Numbered from the stretch's first letter, positions 44,901-53,412 are shown. The stretch: 64,000 nt of DNA from Chordibacter sp038110535 (GCA_038110535.1 JAYNJW010000005.1:16862-80861), one strand, 5' to 3'. Notes: generated by a model from the sequence alone, not told the origin. Program-made: numbers and translations.

Positions 44901-47420
44901 CTCGTTGAGTTCAACACTCGGGCACTTGTTCATAGTAACCAAGATGGGCAAGGGAGCTGGATGGGTTCTGCGAACATTCGTAGAGCTGCTCATTATGCTT
45001 CTCCCACCCAATTAGAAATTACCCCCAAACCAGGCCCAACTTCCTACACCATTGATCAAACCTCATTTAAATTTAATACTACGGCACAGGGTTTTTCACC
45101 AAGCTTTCCTAAGTCTACTCCTGATATTTATGCACCTCCAGACACTAGACCAGACGGTCCAATACCTGATATTAACAATCTAACTAATCCAGATACTCGA
45201 GCATCTGTGCTAGGGTTTACGAAAAAGACAGTAAGCTATATTTTTAAGGATGAAAATAACTCGGATTTTGTATACTCTCCTGAAGTTAGCTCTGCATGGG
45301 GACAGGAAAGAATAGGTTTTTTTAGTCAACAAACCTCAGCTTCTGCACCATATACGGGAGAATTTTCTGATTCCCGCCATGCAGTGTTATTTGAAGTTTC
45401 CGACGGTAAAAAACTATCAATCCTTCAATACAGACATGCAAATTTAAATAATTATCTCCACGGGCCATCCTATGCATTAGGAAATTCTTATGCATCCACT
45501 CAGGTGGCCAGGCACCGAAGCTGGGGCAGGGTTCAAAGTATTACGGACCGGCCCACATCAGAAGGAGGCTTAACAAATGTTCGTCGCAACTTGGAAGATG
45601 AACGGGATGCGATTGATTTTTACAGAGATCTCTTTGGTCGTGAGATCGCTGCTAAAAAAGGGTTTGATAATTTCATACATTGGGACATCGACTGGGATGG
45701 TGGATTTGCTGCCTGGCGGGATTGGGGGGCAGATCAGCTAAACCATCAAAATACCACCATTGATCACTCATATTACCTCAATGCTGCTCTAATGGACGGT
45801 TTTTTTCTAACAGGCTCGGAAACGGTTACCGATTATGCCCAAGAAAAATTTTCAATTATTGGACAGAGGTTTAGGCCTTTCCTCTGGGATGGCTCGAGTG
45901 AAGACCCGGTTAATCTATCTGAGGATTTGAATGTGAATGGAAATCATAGATTGGTTGGGTATATGAGGGATAACCGTTGGGAAAATACTCAATCTTCCTA
46001 TGGAGAGAAGAGTAAAGAAAAACAATTTTCAACAGATAATGACTCAGATTACCGGTTTCAATCGGTGGCGGGTGATCTCTTGTTAGATGGTGCATTTAAT
46101 ATTAATTCTACATCGGTGGATGCATGGATTGCTCAATTATCCAGTCTGCGAGGATTGATGGTTGAAAACGCTAGTGTCCGGCCAACTGAGACTCCTGTAG
46201 TGCGCTTTTTAAAAGAGCCTGACCAAAATCAAAATGAGTGGAATAAACTGCGCGTTTTAAGCGATGCCGAAATGGAAGATTTAGCCATTGCCTTGGTAAA
46301 GCAAGTTAAGCTTCGTGGACCTTTTCTTTCTTACGCCGATTTTGTGAACCGTAGATTAGCCCTAGGCCCAATGGATAGCGATCCAAGCAAGGCGAAAGGA
46401 ACAAGGGTGAATTTTGTCCAACACGACTTGAGCAATTGGGGTAAATATAAAGAAGATAAATTTACTGTACAGGGCTTGCGCGGTGCAGTCCAAACTGCAA
46501 TCGCAGATGCCGGTCTTAATGATCCAGTTAGGGAGGTGGGCCAGCAACTATTTAATAATTTAATTACCCAAAATAATATAATTTCTTATGATACCAGCGA
46601 TTCAAGTGTAGCGGATGGTTGGCAACCACATAAAGGTGATTACATCCCCTATATCCCAGTAGAAAGGTTTAACCAGAATCTTTTTAATGATTCAATTTTC
46701 GGCTTACATGCATCTTCAAAAATGGATGAATTATCTCCTCAAGGCTCTCAACGAAGTTGGGGAGTAGGTTCATCTAAGCAACTTAAGCAAGTTACGGTTG
46801 GTGATGTCAATGGAGACGGAAAAATTGAATCTATTCGGGATGATTTAATTTCATACCCAAATACGAGTTTTGGTGAAGCACCAGAAAACTTATTAGCAGT
46901 TGAGCACCTTGCAACTGGTGCGAATAAGCCGGGATGGGTCATGCAGGCAGATATTCTAAGCCCCCTTATGCCCGTGACCTCTGCGAGGTCAGATACTTTT
47001 ATTATTCGGGTAATGGGGGAAACAAACAATGATTCGTCGGCAAAGGCATGGGCTGAGTTGGTGGTTCAGAGAACTCCAGACTATGTGAAAACGGACTTGG
47101 ACTCTCCGCATCACCGGCCCCACGAACCGTTTAAAGACATCAACCTCAATGGTTATTGGGATAATGGATTAAACGAGCACTGGATCGATTTGAACCGCAA
47201 TGGAGGTACCCAGCCTCAGCCTGATTTACCGGGAGTTGGTGAACTTGGTAAGGAAAAGGATTACCGGGATGGTTTTCTTTCCGACCTAAAGTTACAAATG
47301 GACCCACAGGAAGAAGACCCGGATTCTTCTTCTCAGATTTCCTACCAAGGGATTAACCAGAGATTCGGAAGAAAATTTAAAATCGTTCGTTTCCGATGGC
47401 TCCGGGAAGATGATGTTTAG
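41910..47420 (+). CDS. giant pseudopilin-like protein (Verru_Chthon cassette protein A type)
   Basis: 1836 residues. The N-terminus has a pilin-like leader and helix: basic residues to KKG, then FALIITLSLISFVFLLVITLI (given here as the hydrophobic span at about 20-40), without the usual Glu5. The rest is exported, Asp/Asn/Trp-rich and low in Cys. Ca-binding-like loops occur near the end: GDVNGDGKIES (dockerin-like) and DINLNGYWDNG. The C-terminus FRWLRED is typical of the Verru_Chthon cassette A family of Verrucomicrobiota as I recall it. The other cassette members are not adjacent. The start at 41910 has an in-frame ATG alternative at 41925. Probably a surface or secretion-related protein of unknown role. 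Confidence 0.75.
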   Translation: MTGCKMNTYTRLRPFQKKGFALIITLSLISFVFLLVITLISQIRLDFSYSDARQNQVLAKAHARMGMMVAIGEIQKHLGPDMRVSTTADIYDDRIESEKDYLTSGYPLNNAQGDNAELYGSGKNRVELGQRQWTGVWKHRGGWAERSLPTPPLPENRDDGKALTLSWSYDSSYDPHPAIEQAWLVSGNEGWNRKLAILEGEKVDEFIEVPDGIIIDDEGNRILNNPRGGSYGADPNPWVDHKQIVNQLAGLYHHPLAAIEDPLGIDNPAGSEQSVWLLKSPLLNEDFDSTNEDHQKAWKDYLVTEPVKVLKTALHLSGDPRAEDQEIDWSLRSGSYAFWVGDEGIKAKVNVVEPFRIENGNIVDLLSDQNKLKVASEPNIEGGSLGFDFSVGSTKDDPQRKDLITSQSMKDLLEEGTSSAAVVANHHYHSITSDSFGVLSDVRTGGLKRDLSLAFSLNQESKAWKKDFMENFIFRDRVRAMKNLPLSPNVKRNQWYMSANDATVDDPDALLAGPRWSVLADYHNLQSSNDILDMEAPDRFPRTIGDNMLIFGRRAPNSPRGAFSNARSAYPYFNCFSSAERTIRPEPTNHPILPVFVKARLSIYPLATEDPGNFCLGINPAITLWNPYDKSMKVEDLFVEIPFVGEGNQYEDLKCVVTQVDFREYDLYRKWWAYMYGDFNASFELKDTDLDPLYRPYYSGLIKNWREPWGIYDFQSGFNSFNEAKYEDGLYAAYLLGSGFKGQLGVNAGNWQARIPPDSMLGLKLDGNVFWHENPRNGFGDYSFTFHSMEKKEISCDRIILEITSENSSADPVILEPGEVVTFAVYASEGGANVQKSPDSDAPGIIKVSRKSSGKVEKGYVWDSGFALNNDACAFVINMGGLAGYKTQTAENFEPTGELSDTDWASNAGYIEPKCFTLWQGEPDLASSLVVNRMTEPKIVIPDAGRSVKFSTNNYLALNLEAADENSSHGDFDKKLFGLGWEVSLKMPGDLNNDRIPLVEFNTRALVHSNQDGQGSWMGSANIRRAAHYASPTQLEITPKPGPTSYTIDQTSFKFNTTAQGFSPSFPKSTPDIYAPPDTRPDGPIPDINNLTNPDTRASVLGFTKKTVSYIFKDENNSDFVYSPEVSSAWGQERIGFFSQQTSASAPYTGEFSDSRHAVLFEVSDGKKLSILQYRHANLNNYLHGPSYALGNSYASTQVARHRSWGRVQSITDRPTSEGGLTNVRRNLEDERDAIDFYRDLFGREIAAKKGFDNFIHWDIDWDGGFAAWRDWGADQLNHQNTTIDHSYYLNAALMDGFFLTGSETVTDYAQEKFSIIGQRFRPFLWDGSSEDPVNLSEDLNVNGNHRLVGYMRDNRWENTQSSYGEKSKEKQFSTDNDSDYRFQSVAGDLLLDGAFNINSTSVDAWIAQLSSLRGLMVENASVRPTETPVVRFLKEPDQNQNEWNKLRVLSDAEMEDLAIALVKQVKLRGPFLSYADFVNRRLALGPMDSDPSKAKGTRVNFVQHDLSNWGKYKEDKFTVQGLRGAVQTAIADAGLNDPVREVGQQLFNNLITQNNIISYDTSDSSVADGWQPHKGDYIPYIPVERFNQNLFNDSIFGLHASSKMDELSPQGSQRSWGVGSSKQLKQVTVGDVNGDGKIESIRDDLISYPNTSFGEAPENLLAVEHLATGANKPGWVMQADILSPLMPVTSARSDTFIIRVMGETNNDSSAKAWAELVVQRTPDYVKTDLDSPHHRPHEPFKDINLNGYWDNGLNEHWIDLNRNGGTQPQPDLPGVGELGKEKDYRDGFLSDLKLQMDPQEEDPDSSSQISYQGINQRFGRKFKIVRFRWLREDDV

Positions 47421-47433
47421 AAGGAGCAATTTT

Positions 47434-47850
47434 TCAAGAAGGTGCAAGAATTAGTTTTTTATCTTCACTGATCACGCGGTAATAACATCCCTTGCGTGCG
47501 ACTCCATGCTCGTCCTTCACATGGCAAGCCCCCTGCCCTTTTGGATGCACACGATAAAGCACGGAATTTTGTTCACAGTTCACCCGGACCTCTACAATTT
47601 CAAGATAATCCCCCGAAGTTTTTCCTTTGATCCATAATTCATTTCTACTGGAGCTCCAGAAAGTAGCCATTCCTTGCTCTAGTGTAGTCTGAAGAGCCAG
47701 CTCATTGGCATACCCAACAATCAAAACCTCTCCCGTATCTGCATCCTGAGCCACGGCAGGAATAAGGTCCTCCCCGCAGGCAGAAACCTTGGCGAGCTTT
47801 GTAAAATCGAGGGATAGCACGGTCCCGTTTTCCAGTTCATGATGATCCAT
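47434..47850 (-). CDS. hisI: phosphoribosyl-AMP cyclohydrolase HisI
   Basis: Opens the purine ring of PR-AMP in histidine synthesis. 138 residues, without a fused HisE domain. Recognisable motifs are VGYANELAL, TLEQGMATFWSSSRNELWIKG (the family's substrate-site region, abridged) and GQGACH. The metal site differs from the common form: the usual DCDxDxL reads NCEQNSVL, and a short insertion precedes the last Cys in KGCYYR. The Zn-type Cys residues are kept. Convergent with the giant pseudopilin gene. Confidence 0.88.
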   Translation of the reverse strand: MDHHELENGTVLSLDFTKLAKVSACGEDLIPAVAQDADTGEVLIVGYANELALQTTLEQGMATFWSSSRNELWIKGKTSGDYLEIVEVRVNCEQNSVLYRVHPKGQGACHVKDEHGVARKGCYYRVISEDKKLILAPS

Positions 47851-47953
47851 TCGATTTTATTACTATGCCAATTTAGGTTAGTCGAACGGGAAAAGTTTTT
47901 GTTCTCGATAATTTTCTGTATTCGAAATCCTTTCTCTATGATAAACAATCTAC

Positions 47954-48361
47954 ATGTCAGGGGATGAAAGTTATGCCGTTGTGCTTTTTGATGGAGTTTG
48001 CCACCTGTGTGATCGTGCTGTGCTTTTTATTCTTAAAAAAGAAAAATCTAAAGAAATAAGATTTGCTCCCTTACAATCAGATACGGGGAAGAAATTGCTC
48101 CAAAAATATGGGTATCCGGACGGCTATTTGGATGGATTGATCTATATTGAAAACGAGCGAGCTCATAATAAGTCTTCTGCATGCTTGCGGATTGCAGGAC
48201 AGCTGAAATTTCCATGGAACCTTTTTACCTCGCTCCTCCTAATCCCTCGGCCTTTCCGAGACTGGATCTACCAAATCATTGCCCGGCTGCGCTACCGATG
48301 GTTCGGGAAAAAAGAAAGCTGTGCTTTGCCTGAAGGGCAGGACACGTCCCGCTTTTTGTAA
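47954..48361 (+). CDS. DUF393 thiol-disulfide oxidoreductase-like protein
   Basis: 135 residues. The DUF393 signature is LFDGVCHLCDRAV with Cys16 and Cys19 (DGxCxxC), followed by RFAPLQSDTGKKLL, and the C-terminal RPFRDWIYQIIARLRYRWFGK segment is typical. The family is thioredoxin-like and poorly characterised. It is divergent from hisI across about 100 bases and convergent with punA. Confidence 0.9.
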   Translation: MSGDESYAVVLFDGVCHLCDRAVLFILKKEKSKEIRFAPLQSDTGKKLLQKYGYPDGYLDGLIYIENERAHNKSSACLRIAGQLKFPWNLFTSLLLIPRPFRDWIYQIIARLRYRWFGKKESCALPEGQDTSRFL

Positions 48362-48378
48362 AAGACTCGGCTACCGAG
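48360..48378 (-). terminator. possible weak terminator overlapping the punA stop codon
   Basis: On the minus strand CTCGG (48378-48374) and CCGAG (48370-48366) form a 5-bp stem whose 3-base loop is the punA TAG stop codon, followed by TCTTTT. The stem is short, so termination strength is uncertain. Confidence 0.35.
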
Positions 48379-49204
48379 AAAGAGTGGGTAATAAGTGGGC
48401 AAGGAGTTGTGTCATTTTGGGCAATACTTTTTGTGAGGTTTGAGCGACCTCCTCGTGTGTTAATGGAGTACGGGATCGGCCAGCTGCCAGGTTGCTAATG
48501 CATGATATTGCCCCGACTTGTAATCCTAATCCGTTGGCTACCATAGCTTCCGGGACAGTCGACATACCAACCGCATCCGCCCCTAATTTTGCAAATAAGG
48601 CAATTTCTGCCGGAGTCTCAAAGGCGGGCCCGGAAAGGGCAAGGTAGAAACCTTCGGCTAGATCTTGCCCAACTGCTGCCCCCGCCTGATAAATCTTTTT
48701 TCGCAGGCTGATATCATAAATTTCTGATTGGTCGGGAAAGCGGGTTATGGAAGGGTGTGGGACTTTGCCAATCAATGGATTGTTTCCCATAAAATTAAGG
48801 TGATCAGAAAGGATCATGAAATCGCCGGGCTGTAAATCGGGTCGAATCCCGCCTGCCGCATTGGTCAGCAATAATGTCCGGGCACCTAATTCATGAGCAA
48901 GCAAGGCAGGGAAAATTACTGGTGCCCAGCCCTCGCCCTCGTAAAAGTGTCTCCTTCCCTGAAAGATGAGCACTTTGGCACCATCGGGTTCTGCCAGCCA
49001 GAGTTTTCCCGAGTGGCCATGTACCGTGGTTTTCTTAATGCCCTCAATATTTTCATAAGGGATCGAGGAAACTGGGGATAAACCTTTCACAATTTCTCCC
49101 CACCCGGATCCACATACCAAGCAGACTTGTGGTTGGACTTCCCCCCAGGTCTCGCCTATTACTTTGCGGGCTTGCCCAAGAGCAGAGGAGGTGTCATCAA
49201 CCAT
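48371..49204 (-). CDS. punA: purine-nucleoside phosphorylase
   Basis: Trimeric-type phosphorylase releasing guanine or hypoxanthine from nucleosides in purine salvage. The ATG at 49204 (MVDDTSS) gives 277 residues; upstream open frame to 49282 overlaps purM and is not family-like. Motifs are VCGSGWGEIV, FQGRRHFYEG, LTNAAGGIRPDLQPGDFM, SGPAFETPAEI and GMSTVPEAMVA. It overlaps the end of purM by 8 bases, so translation is probably coupled and synthesis and salvage genes form one unit. Confidence 0.95.
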   Translation of the reverse strand: MVDDTSSALGQARKVIGETWGEVQPQVCLVCGSGWGEIVKGLSPVSSIPYENIEGIKKTTVHGHSGKLWLAEPDGAKVLIFQGRRHFYEGEGWAPVIFPALLAHELGARTLLLTNAAGGIRPDLQPGDFMILSDHLNFMGNNPLIGKVPHPSITRFPDQSEIYDISLRKKIYQAGAAVGQDLAEGFYLALSGPAFETPAEIALFAKLGADAVGMSTVPEAMVANGLGLQVGAISCISNLAAGRSRTPLTHEEVAQTSQKVLPKMTQLLAHLLPTLSR

Positions 49205-50384
49205 AGGTGAGCAAAGTCCCTTGCCGATGGATGGATACATGATTTTTCTGATCCGGACGGGCTGAAGCTTCAGTTCGTCCAACTACCTGAGCATCGATGC
49301 CAAAGGATTGGGAAATTGCAATCACCCGCCCTGCCTGGTCCTCGGGGCAGTACGCTTCCAAACGATGGCCCATATTGTAAACCTGATGCATTTCCTCATC
49401 TGAAGTACCGGAGGCTTTTTGAATTTCAGCAAACAAAGGTGGGACCGGAAATAAATTGTCTTTAATATGGTGCACACCGGTTCCAAAGCGAAGGCACTTG
49501 GTTTGGCCACCGCCCGAGCAATGAACCAAACCTTTTAACTGATCCCCTAGTTCATGGGCAATGGCTTTGGCCACGGGTAAGTAGGTACGAGTGGGGCTAA
49601 GCAGGGCTTGCCCGATACTGAAATCTGAATTAGCGAGCGGATCTGTTAATCGATAAGGGCCGCAGTAAATGTATTCCTCTGGTGTGTTGGGGTCACAGGT
49701 TTCGGGGTACTTTTCAAAATAATGTTTCGATAAAAGCTCATGCCTGGCACTGGTCAACCCATTGCTGCCAATCCCGCTATTGGCAAAGTTTTCATATGTA
49801 GCTTGACCGCTTGAAGAAAGCCCGACGATGACCAACCCCGGACAGATGCGCGAATTATCAATCACCCGATTGCGTTCCATAACTGCCACGGCACAGGAAT
49901 CAACCGCCACCGTGCCGGTCAGGTCACCAACATCCGCAGTCTCCCCTCCCCCGCTGGAGACGCTTATTCCGAGGTCTCTCAGGGACTGCAGGAATTCCTC
50001 GGTTCCTTCGATCAGAGCAGCCAGTGCCTCTCCGGGAAAGTTTCTGGCATTCCGATTGACTGTGCTGGAGATCATCACCCGATTCCATGCACCTACGCAG
50101 GCAAGGTCGTCCAAGTTCATCACTAGGCTATCCTGAGCAATTCCTTTAAACACGGAAGCGTCTCCCGTTTCGCGATACCAAAGGTACCCAAGGATCGACT
50201 TTGTGCCTGCTCCATCTGAATGGATAATATTGCACAAATCACTCCGTCCGGTCAGGGCATCTGAGGTAATTTTACAAAACGCTCCCGGAAAAAGGCCACG
50301 GTCCATACGGTCCACAACCCGGTGGACTTCCTCTTTGCTCGAAGATACGCCTCGTTGATTGTATCGATTTTGGGAAGCTTCCAT
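49197..50384 (-). CDS. purM: phosphoribosylformylglycinamidine cyclo-ligase (AIR synthase)
   Basis: Makes aminoimidazole ribotide in purine synthesis. 395 residues from the ATG at 50384, longer than the E. coli enzyme (345) and closer to the long PurM form found in some other phyla. Recognisable features are SDGAGTKSILGYLW (ATP/substrate loop), MNLDDLACVGA, SSGGGETADVGDLTG, HCSGGGQTKCLRFG and NMGHRLEAY. It is upstream of punA on the minus strand. The glycine-rich loops and length support PurM, not PurL or SelD. Confidence 0.93.
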   Translation of the reverse strand: MEASQNRYNQRGVSSSKEEVHRVVDRMDRGLFPGAFCKITSDALTGRSDLCNIIHSDGAGTKSILGYLWYRETGDASVFKGIAQDSLVMNLDDLACVGAWNRVMISSTVNRNARNFPGEALAALIEGTEEFLQSLRDLGISVSSGGGETADVGDLTGTVAVDSCAVAVMERNRVIDNSRICPGLVIVGLSSSGQATYENFANSGIGSNGLTSARHELLSKHYFEKYPETCDPNTPEEYIYCGPYRLTDPLANSDFSIGQALLSPTRTYLPVAKAIAHELGDQLKGLVHCSGGGQTKCLRFGTGVHHIKDNLFPVPPLFAEIQKASGTSDEEMHQVYNMGHRLEAYCPEDQAGRVIAISQSFGIDAQVVGRTEASARPDQKNHVSIHRQGTLLTYG

Positions 50385-50459
50385 ATTTCTATGTCCTACA
50401 ACTTGCTTGCACCCTTGACCATCCGAAAGCACCTTGGACGGTTTAATTGTCGATAAAAT

Positions 50460-51296
50460 TTGAAATTCAGAGTCCAGTCATATGATCAAACTTCCTTGTG
50501 GAAAATCAAGGCACTCCCTTTTTTGAAGAGAGAAGAAGGATGGAATAATCTATTTTGGCAGATTATCCAAGCAAGGGAGAAGTTTTTTCAAGAGGGCTGG
50601 GCAGCCAATGTATTTTGTGAAGGAAAAATCTCCCTCTCTGCCTTACATACCCCTTCCAAATATCTTTTGATTTCCTATGGATCATTGCGAGCAGTGGAAG
50701 CTTTGGCTAAATATTCTCTCCGGCAAAAGTGGGAATTATATGGCATAAGCGGCCCAGAAGATATGGTAAATTTCCTTTTGGATTGTAGGGGAGAGAAAGG
50801 ACGGAAAAGCTGGGGCTATACTCCTCGTGTATTTAAACTCTTTCAAACAACCAACCTCAGTAAAAAAGCGAGATTTAAGGATTATAAACTTGCTCCGGTA
50901 AGCAATATTGACTGGCCTAAGGCAAGAATTTGGGCTCAAAAATTTGCCATGGAGGCCGACCCTCCCATGAACTTATCGGCGATTACGCAACTGGCCAAAC
51001 AGATGCACTCGGAAAAAAACCTTTTTATGCTGAGCGACCCACAAAACCATCCTTGTGCCATGGCTGGGTTCGGTCGGTCCACTGATCGGTACAGGGTAAT
51101 CAATATGGTTTATGTGCCACAAGACATGCGCAGACAGGGAATTGGCAAGGAACTCATCACCCGTATGGCTCTCTATGCCAAAGAGTTGAGATACAGTGCC
51201 TGTTTACTTTTTAGCGAGCGGAAGGAAGCAGGTAATTTGTACGATACTATGGGCTGTAAAGCACTGGGTAAATTTGTGGAGTACGGATTAGTCTGA
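50460..51296 (+). CDS. GNAT-family N-acetyltransferase-like protein
   Basis: 278 residues. The C-terminal half (about 145-278) is a GNAT domain; the acetyl-CoA-binding motif A is VYVPQDMRRQGIGKELI. The N-terminal half (about 1-130) has no family match that I recognise and may be a degenerate second acetyltransferase fold, as in tandem GNAT proteins. The start is a TTG at 50460, so the N-terminus is not certain. It overlaps the convergent xseA by 9 bases. Substrate unknown. Confidence 0.8.
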   Translation: MKFRVQSYDQTSLWKIKALPFLKREEGWNNLFWQIIQAREKFFQEGWAANVFCEGKISLSALHTPSKYLLISYGSLRAVEALAKYSLRQKWELYGISGPEDMVNFLLDCRGEKGRKSWGYTPRVFKLFQTTNLSKKARFKDYKLAPVSNIDWPKARIWAQKFAMEADPPMNLSAITQLAKQMHSEKNLFMLSDPQNHPCAMAGFGRSTDRYRVINMVYVPQDMRRQGIGKELITRMALYAKELRYSACLLFSERKEAGNLYDTMGCKALGKFVEYGLV

Positions 51297-52517
51297 ACTC
51301 TCGGCAACCACTTCGAGTGGCCGGCTGCCATCTTCCACATGGGCTCGGATATGTTTTCCAATGGGTAATTTGTCAATGGAGCGAATTAAGTTACCATCTT
51401 TGTCGGAAAGATATGAAAACCCTCGTTTTAATGCAGCGGCCAGGCTGTTTGCATGCATTCTTTGCTCGAGGGTATCCAGCTTGTTTTTTAGTTTCTCAAA
51501 ATGAGTGTTCGTGCAGGTTTTTATTCGGTGTTCTAGATCATCCAATTGTTGATGGTGCCTATCCATTCGGGCTTCAGGTGACAGCTTTTGCAGGGCAGCT
51601 TCTAAAAGAGCAAGCTTATCGGATTTACGAGCAAAGAAATCCAATGGGATCCGTAAGAGATTTTGCTCAAGTTGGTTCAGGCGATCGATTTTTTTTAAGT
51701 ACTGCGAACTAATCCATTCCGCTGCGGCAGAGGGGGTTTCCGCACGGAAATCTGCGACAAAGTCAGTCAGAACAAAATCCGTCTGGTGCCCGATTGCTGA
51801 GATGGTTGGAATTTCGCATTTGGATAAAGTCCTCACTAGTTTTTCATCGTTAAAACTCCACAAGTCTTCCATTGAGCCCCCTCCCCTTGCCAAAACGATC
51901 AATTCAACACCAGGTATTTTCAATGCCTGCAGGACACCATTAATTAATTGATTGGAGGCTTCCCTGCCCTGAACGAGGGATGGAACCAGCCAGACTTTTC
52001 CTGTCCAATTTCGTCTTTTTAGAATACTTACGAAATCCTGCAATGCGGCACCATCCGGGGAAGTGACAATTGCAATTGTCCGTGGAAAACTGGGCAGGGC
52101 TCTTTTTCTCTCCTCCTCAAATAAGCCTTCCCCGAGCAACTTCTCTTTGAGTTTTTCAAACTGCAAACGAAGATTGCCCAAGCCATCTTGCAATAAATGA
52201 CGAACTCGTAATTGATATTCGCCTCTCGGTTCGTAGACAGTAATCTCACCGAAAGCCAGGCAATCATCGCCTTCTTCTGGCAGATAGGTAGAACCCGAAG
52301 CATCTCCGCGAAAAAGAACGGCTTTGAGTTGGCAAGTTTCGTCTTTCAAGAGAAAGTATCTGTGCCCGCTTGCCTGTGCTCGAAGATTAGAAATTTCTCC
52401 CCTTACCCAAACAAAGGGAAAGTCAGATTGTAAGGATTTGTGGATCGCCTGAGTTAATCCCGTAATGGACCATACGGTAGATCGATCTTCTTCCTGATTG
52501 AAGAGATCAGTTTGCAT
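51288..52517 (-). CDS. xseA: exodeoxyribonuclease VII large subunit
   Basis: Catalytic and DNA-binding subunit of exonuclease VII, which degrades single-stranded DNA. 409 residues from the ATG at 52517 (MQTDLFNQEED). It has an N-terminal OB-fold (FVWVRGEISNLRAQASGH), the catalytic core with VTSPDGAALQDF, ELIVLARGGGSMEDLWSFNDE and SAIGHQTDFVLTDFVADFRAETPSAAAE (the family signature, abridged), and a C-terminal coiled coil. xseB is not adjacent in this window. It overlaps the start of its upstream neighbour's 3' end by about 11 bases, so it is probably cotranscribed with the VTT membrane gene. Confidence 0.95.
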   Translation of the reverse strand: MQTDLFNQEEDRSTVWSITGLTQAIHKSLQSDFPFVWVRGEISNLRAQASGHRYFLLKDETCQLKAVLFRGDASGSTYLPEEGDDCLAFGEITVYEPRGEYQLRVRHLLQDGLGNLRLQFEKLKEKLLGEGLFEEERKRALPSFPRTIAIVTSPDGAALQDFVSILKRRNWTGKVWLVPSLVQGREASNQLINGVLQALKIPGVELIVLARGGGSMEDLWSFNDEKLVRTLSKCEIPTISAIGHQTDFVLTDFVADFRAETPSAAAEWISSQYLKKIDRLNQLEQNLLRIPLDFFARKSDKLALLEAALQKLSPEARMDRHHQQLDDLEHRIKTCTNTHFEKLKNKLDTLEQRMHANSLAAALKRGFSYLSDKDGNLIRSIDKLPIGKHIRAHVEDGSRPLEVVAESSD

Positions 52518-53178
52518 CTCTTCCCCTTCGTTTAAGTACAAACCGGCCCAATATAATCGTAACTGCAATAATACAAGTCCCCGTCCATAAATATTTCCAC
52601 TCCCCTCCAAAAATTCCGGCAAAGGCTAAAACATATCCACAGGCAGTAAAGGCGAGTACGGGTAATGAAACCAACAGATATGGACTAAAGTTCATTCCGA
52701 TAAGACCCAGCCCATAGTTGCTAAAAATAAAAGGTACTCCAGGTGTCAGCCGAAGAATAAGTGCCCATTCCAGCATATTATCAGGTGGCGATGTGGGTAG
52801 GCGAAATCGGGTCTTACGGAGAAGCCGCTCAACCAAGTTTCTTGCAGGCCCTCGTGCGAGCCAGTAGGTCCAGGAAAGATTGGCAAACAAAGCAATGGTG
52901 CAATAAAGGCAACTAAGCCAAGGACCATTTTCTCCACCCCAGAGACCGGCAAGACCCAGCAATGGGGCAACGGGTAGGACCAAACCGGGCAATACAGCGA
53001 TTGCAAGGAATAACAAGGGACCATTTTCCGAAAGGGTAATGCGAATAATTTGCCAAGTATTTTCCAGCCACAATTGGAAATCTTTGCCCCCTAACTTTAT
53101 CAAAACAAAATAGATTGCAAAAAGGAGAGCGAAAATGACCAGCACTCCCCCAATGAGTAGCAGTATTTTCTTACCCAT
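52507..53178 (-). CDS. TVP38/TMEM64-family (VTT domain) membrane protein
   Basis: 223-residue inner-membrane protein with about six hydrophobic segments. The VTT/SNARE-associated-type core includes LPGLVLPVAPLLGLAGLWGG (about 62-82, abridged as the family's first re-entrant motif), LARGPARNLVERLL and ILRLTPGVPFIFSNYGLGL. Members of this and the related DedA family are proposed lipid scramblases or transporters. It overlaps the 5' end of xseA by 11 bases, and a small pseudopilin gene ends up against its start (53179), so all three may be cotranscribed. Confidence 0.88.
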   Translation of the reverse strand: MGKKILLLIGGVLVIFALLFAIYFVLIKLGGKDFQLWLENTWQIIRITLSENGPLLFLAIAVLPGLVLPVAPLLGLAGLWGGENGPWLSCLYCTIALFANLSWTYWLARGPARNLVERLLRKTRFRLPTSPPDNMLEWALILRLTPGVPFIFSNYGLGLIGMNFSPYLLVSLPVLAFTACGYVLAFAGIFGGEWKYLWTGTCIIAVTIILGRFVLKRRGRDAN

Positions 53179-53412
53179 TTAATCAGGGGCAGGTAGATCA
53201 GTAGATTGATTGGTGTCAGGAATTTTTTTCGAGCGAGAAGAAAAGTTGGAATCTTCTGAAATAAAGGGAGAAGCACTCGTCGTATCGTTTGTGCCCTTTG
53301 TAGAAGTTGAGGATAAAGAGGGAAGAAATGGGATTGCTAAAAATAACAAAATACCAGCAATACAAAGAAAAAGAATGAGCTCAATTGTTGAAAACCCGCG
53401 ATAATATTTCAT
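53179..53412 (-). CDS. miniature pseudopilin-like protein
   Basis: 77 residues. The leader MKYYRG is followed by FSTIELILFLCIAGILLFLAIP, a class III (prepilin peptidase) signal with Glu at +5 and one membrane helix. The remaining 45 residues are Ser/Thr/Asp/Pro-rich and look disordered, with no globular head. It starts at the ATG at 53412 and abuts the VTT gene (stop at 53179, next start at 53178). It may be a minor pilin, or a stand-alone membrane anchor; no pilus assembly genes are seen nearby. Confidence 0.75.
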   Translation of the reverse strand: MKYYRGFSTIELILFLCIAGILLFLAIPFLPSLSSTSTKGTNDTTSASPFISEDSNFSSRSKKIPDTNQSTDLPAPD

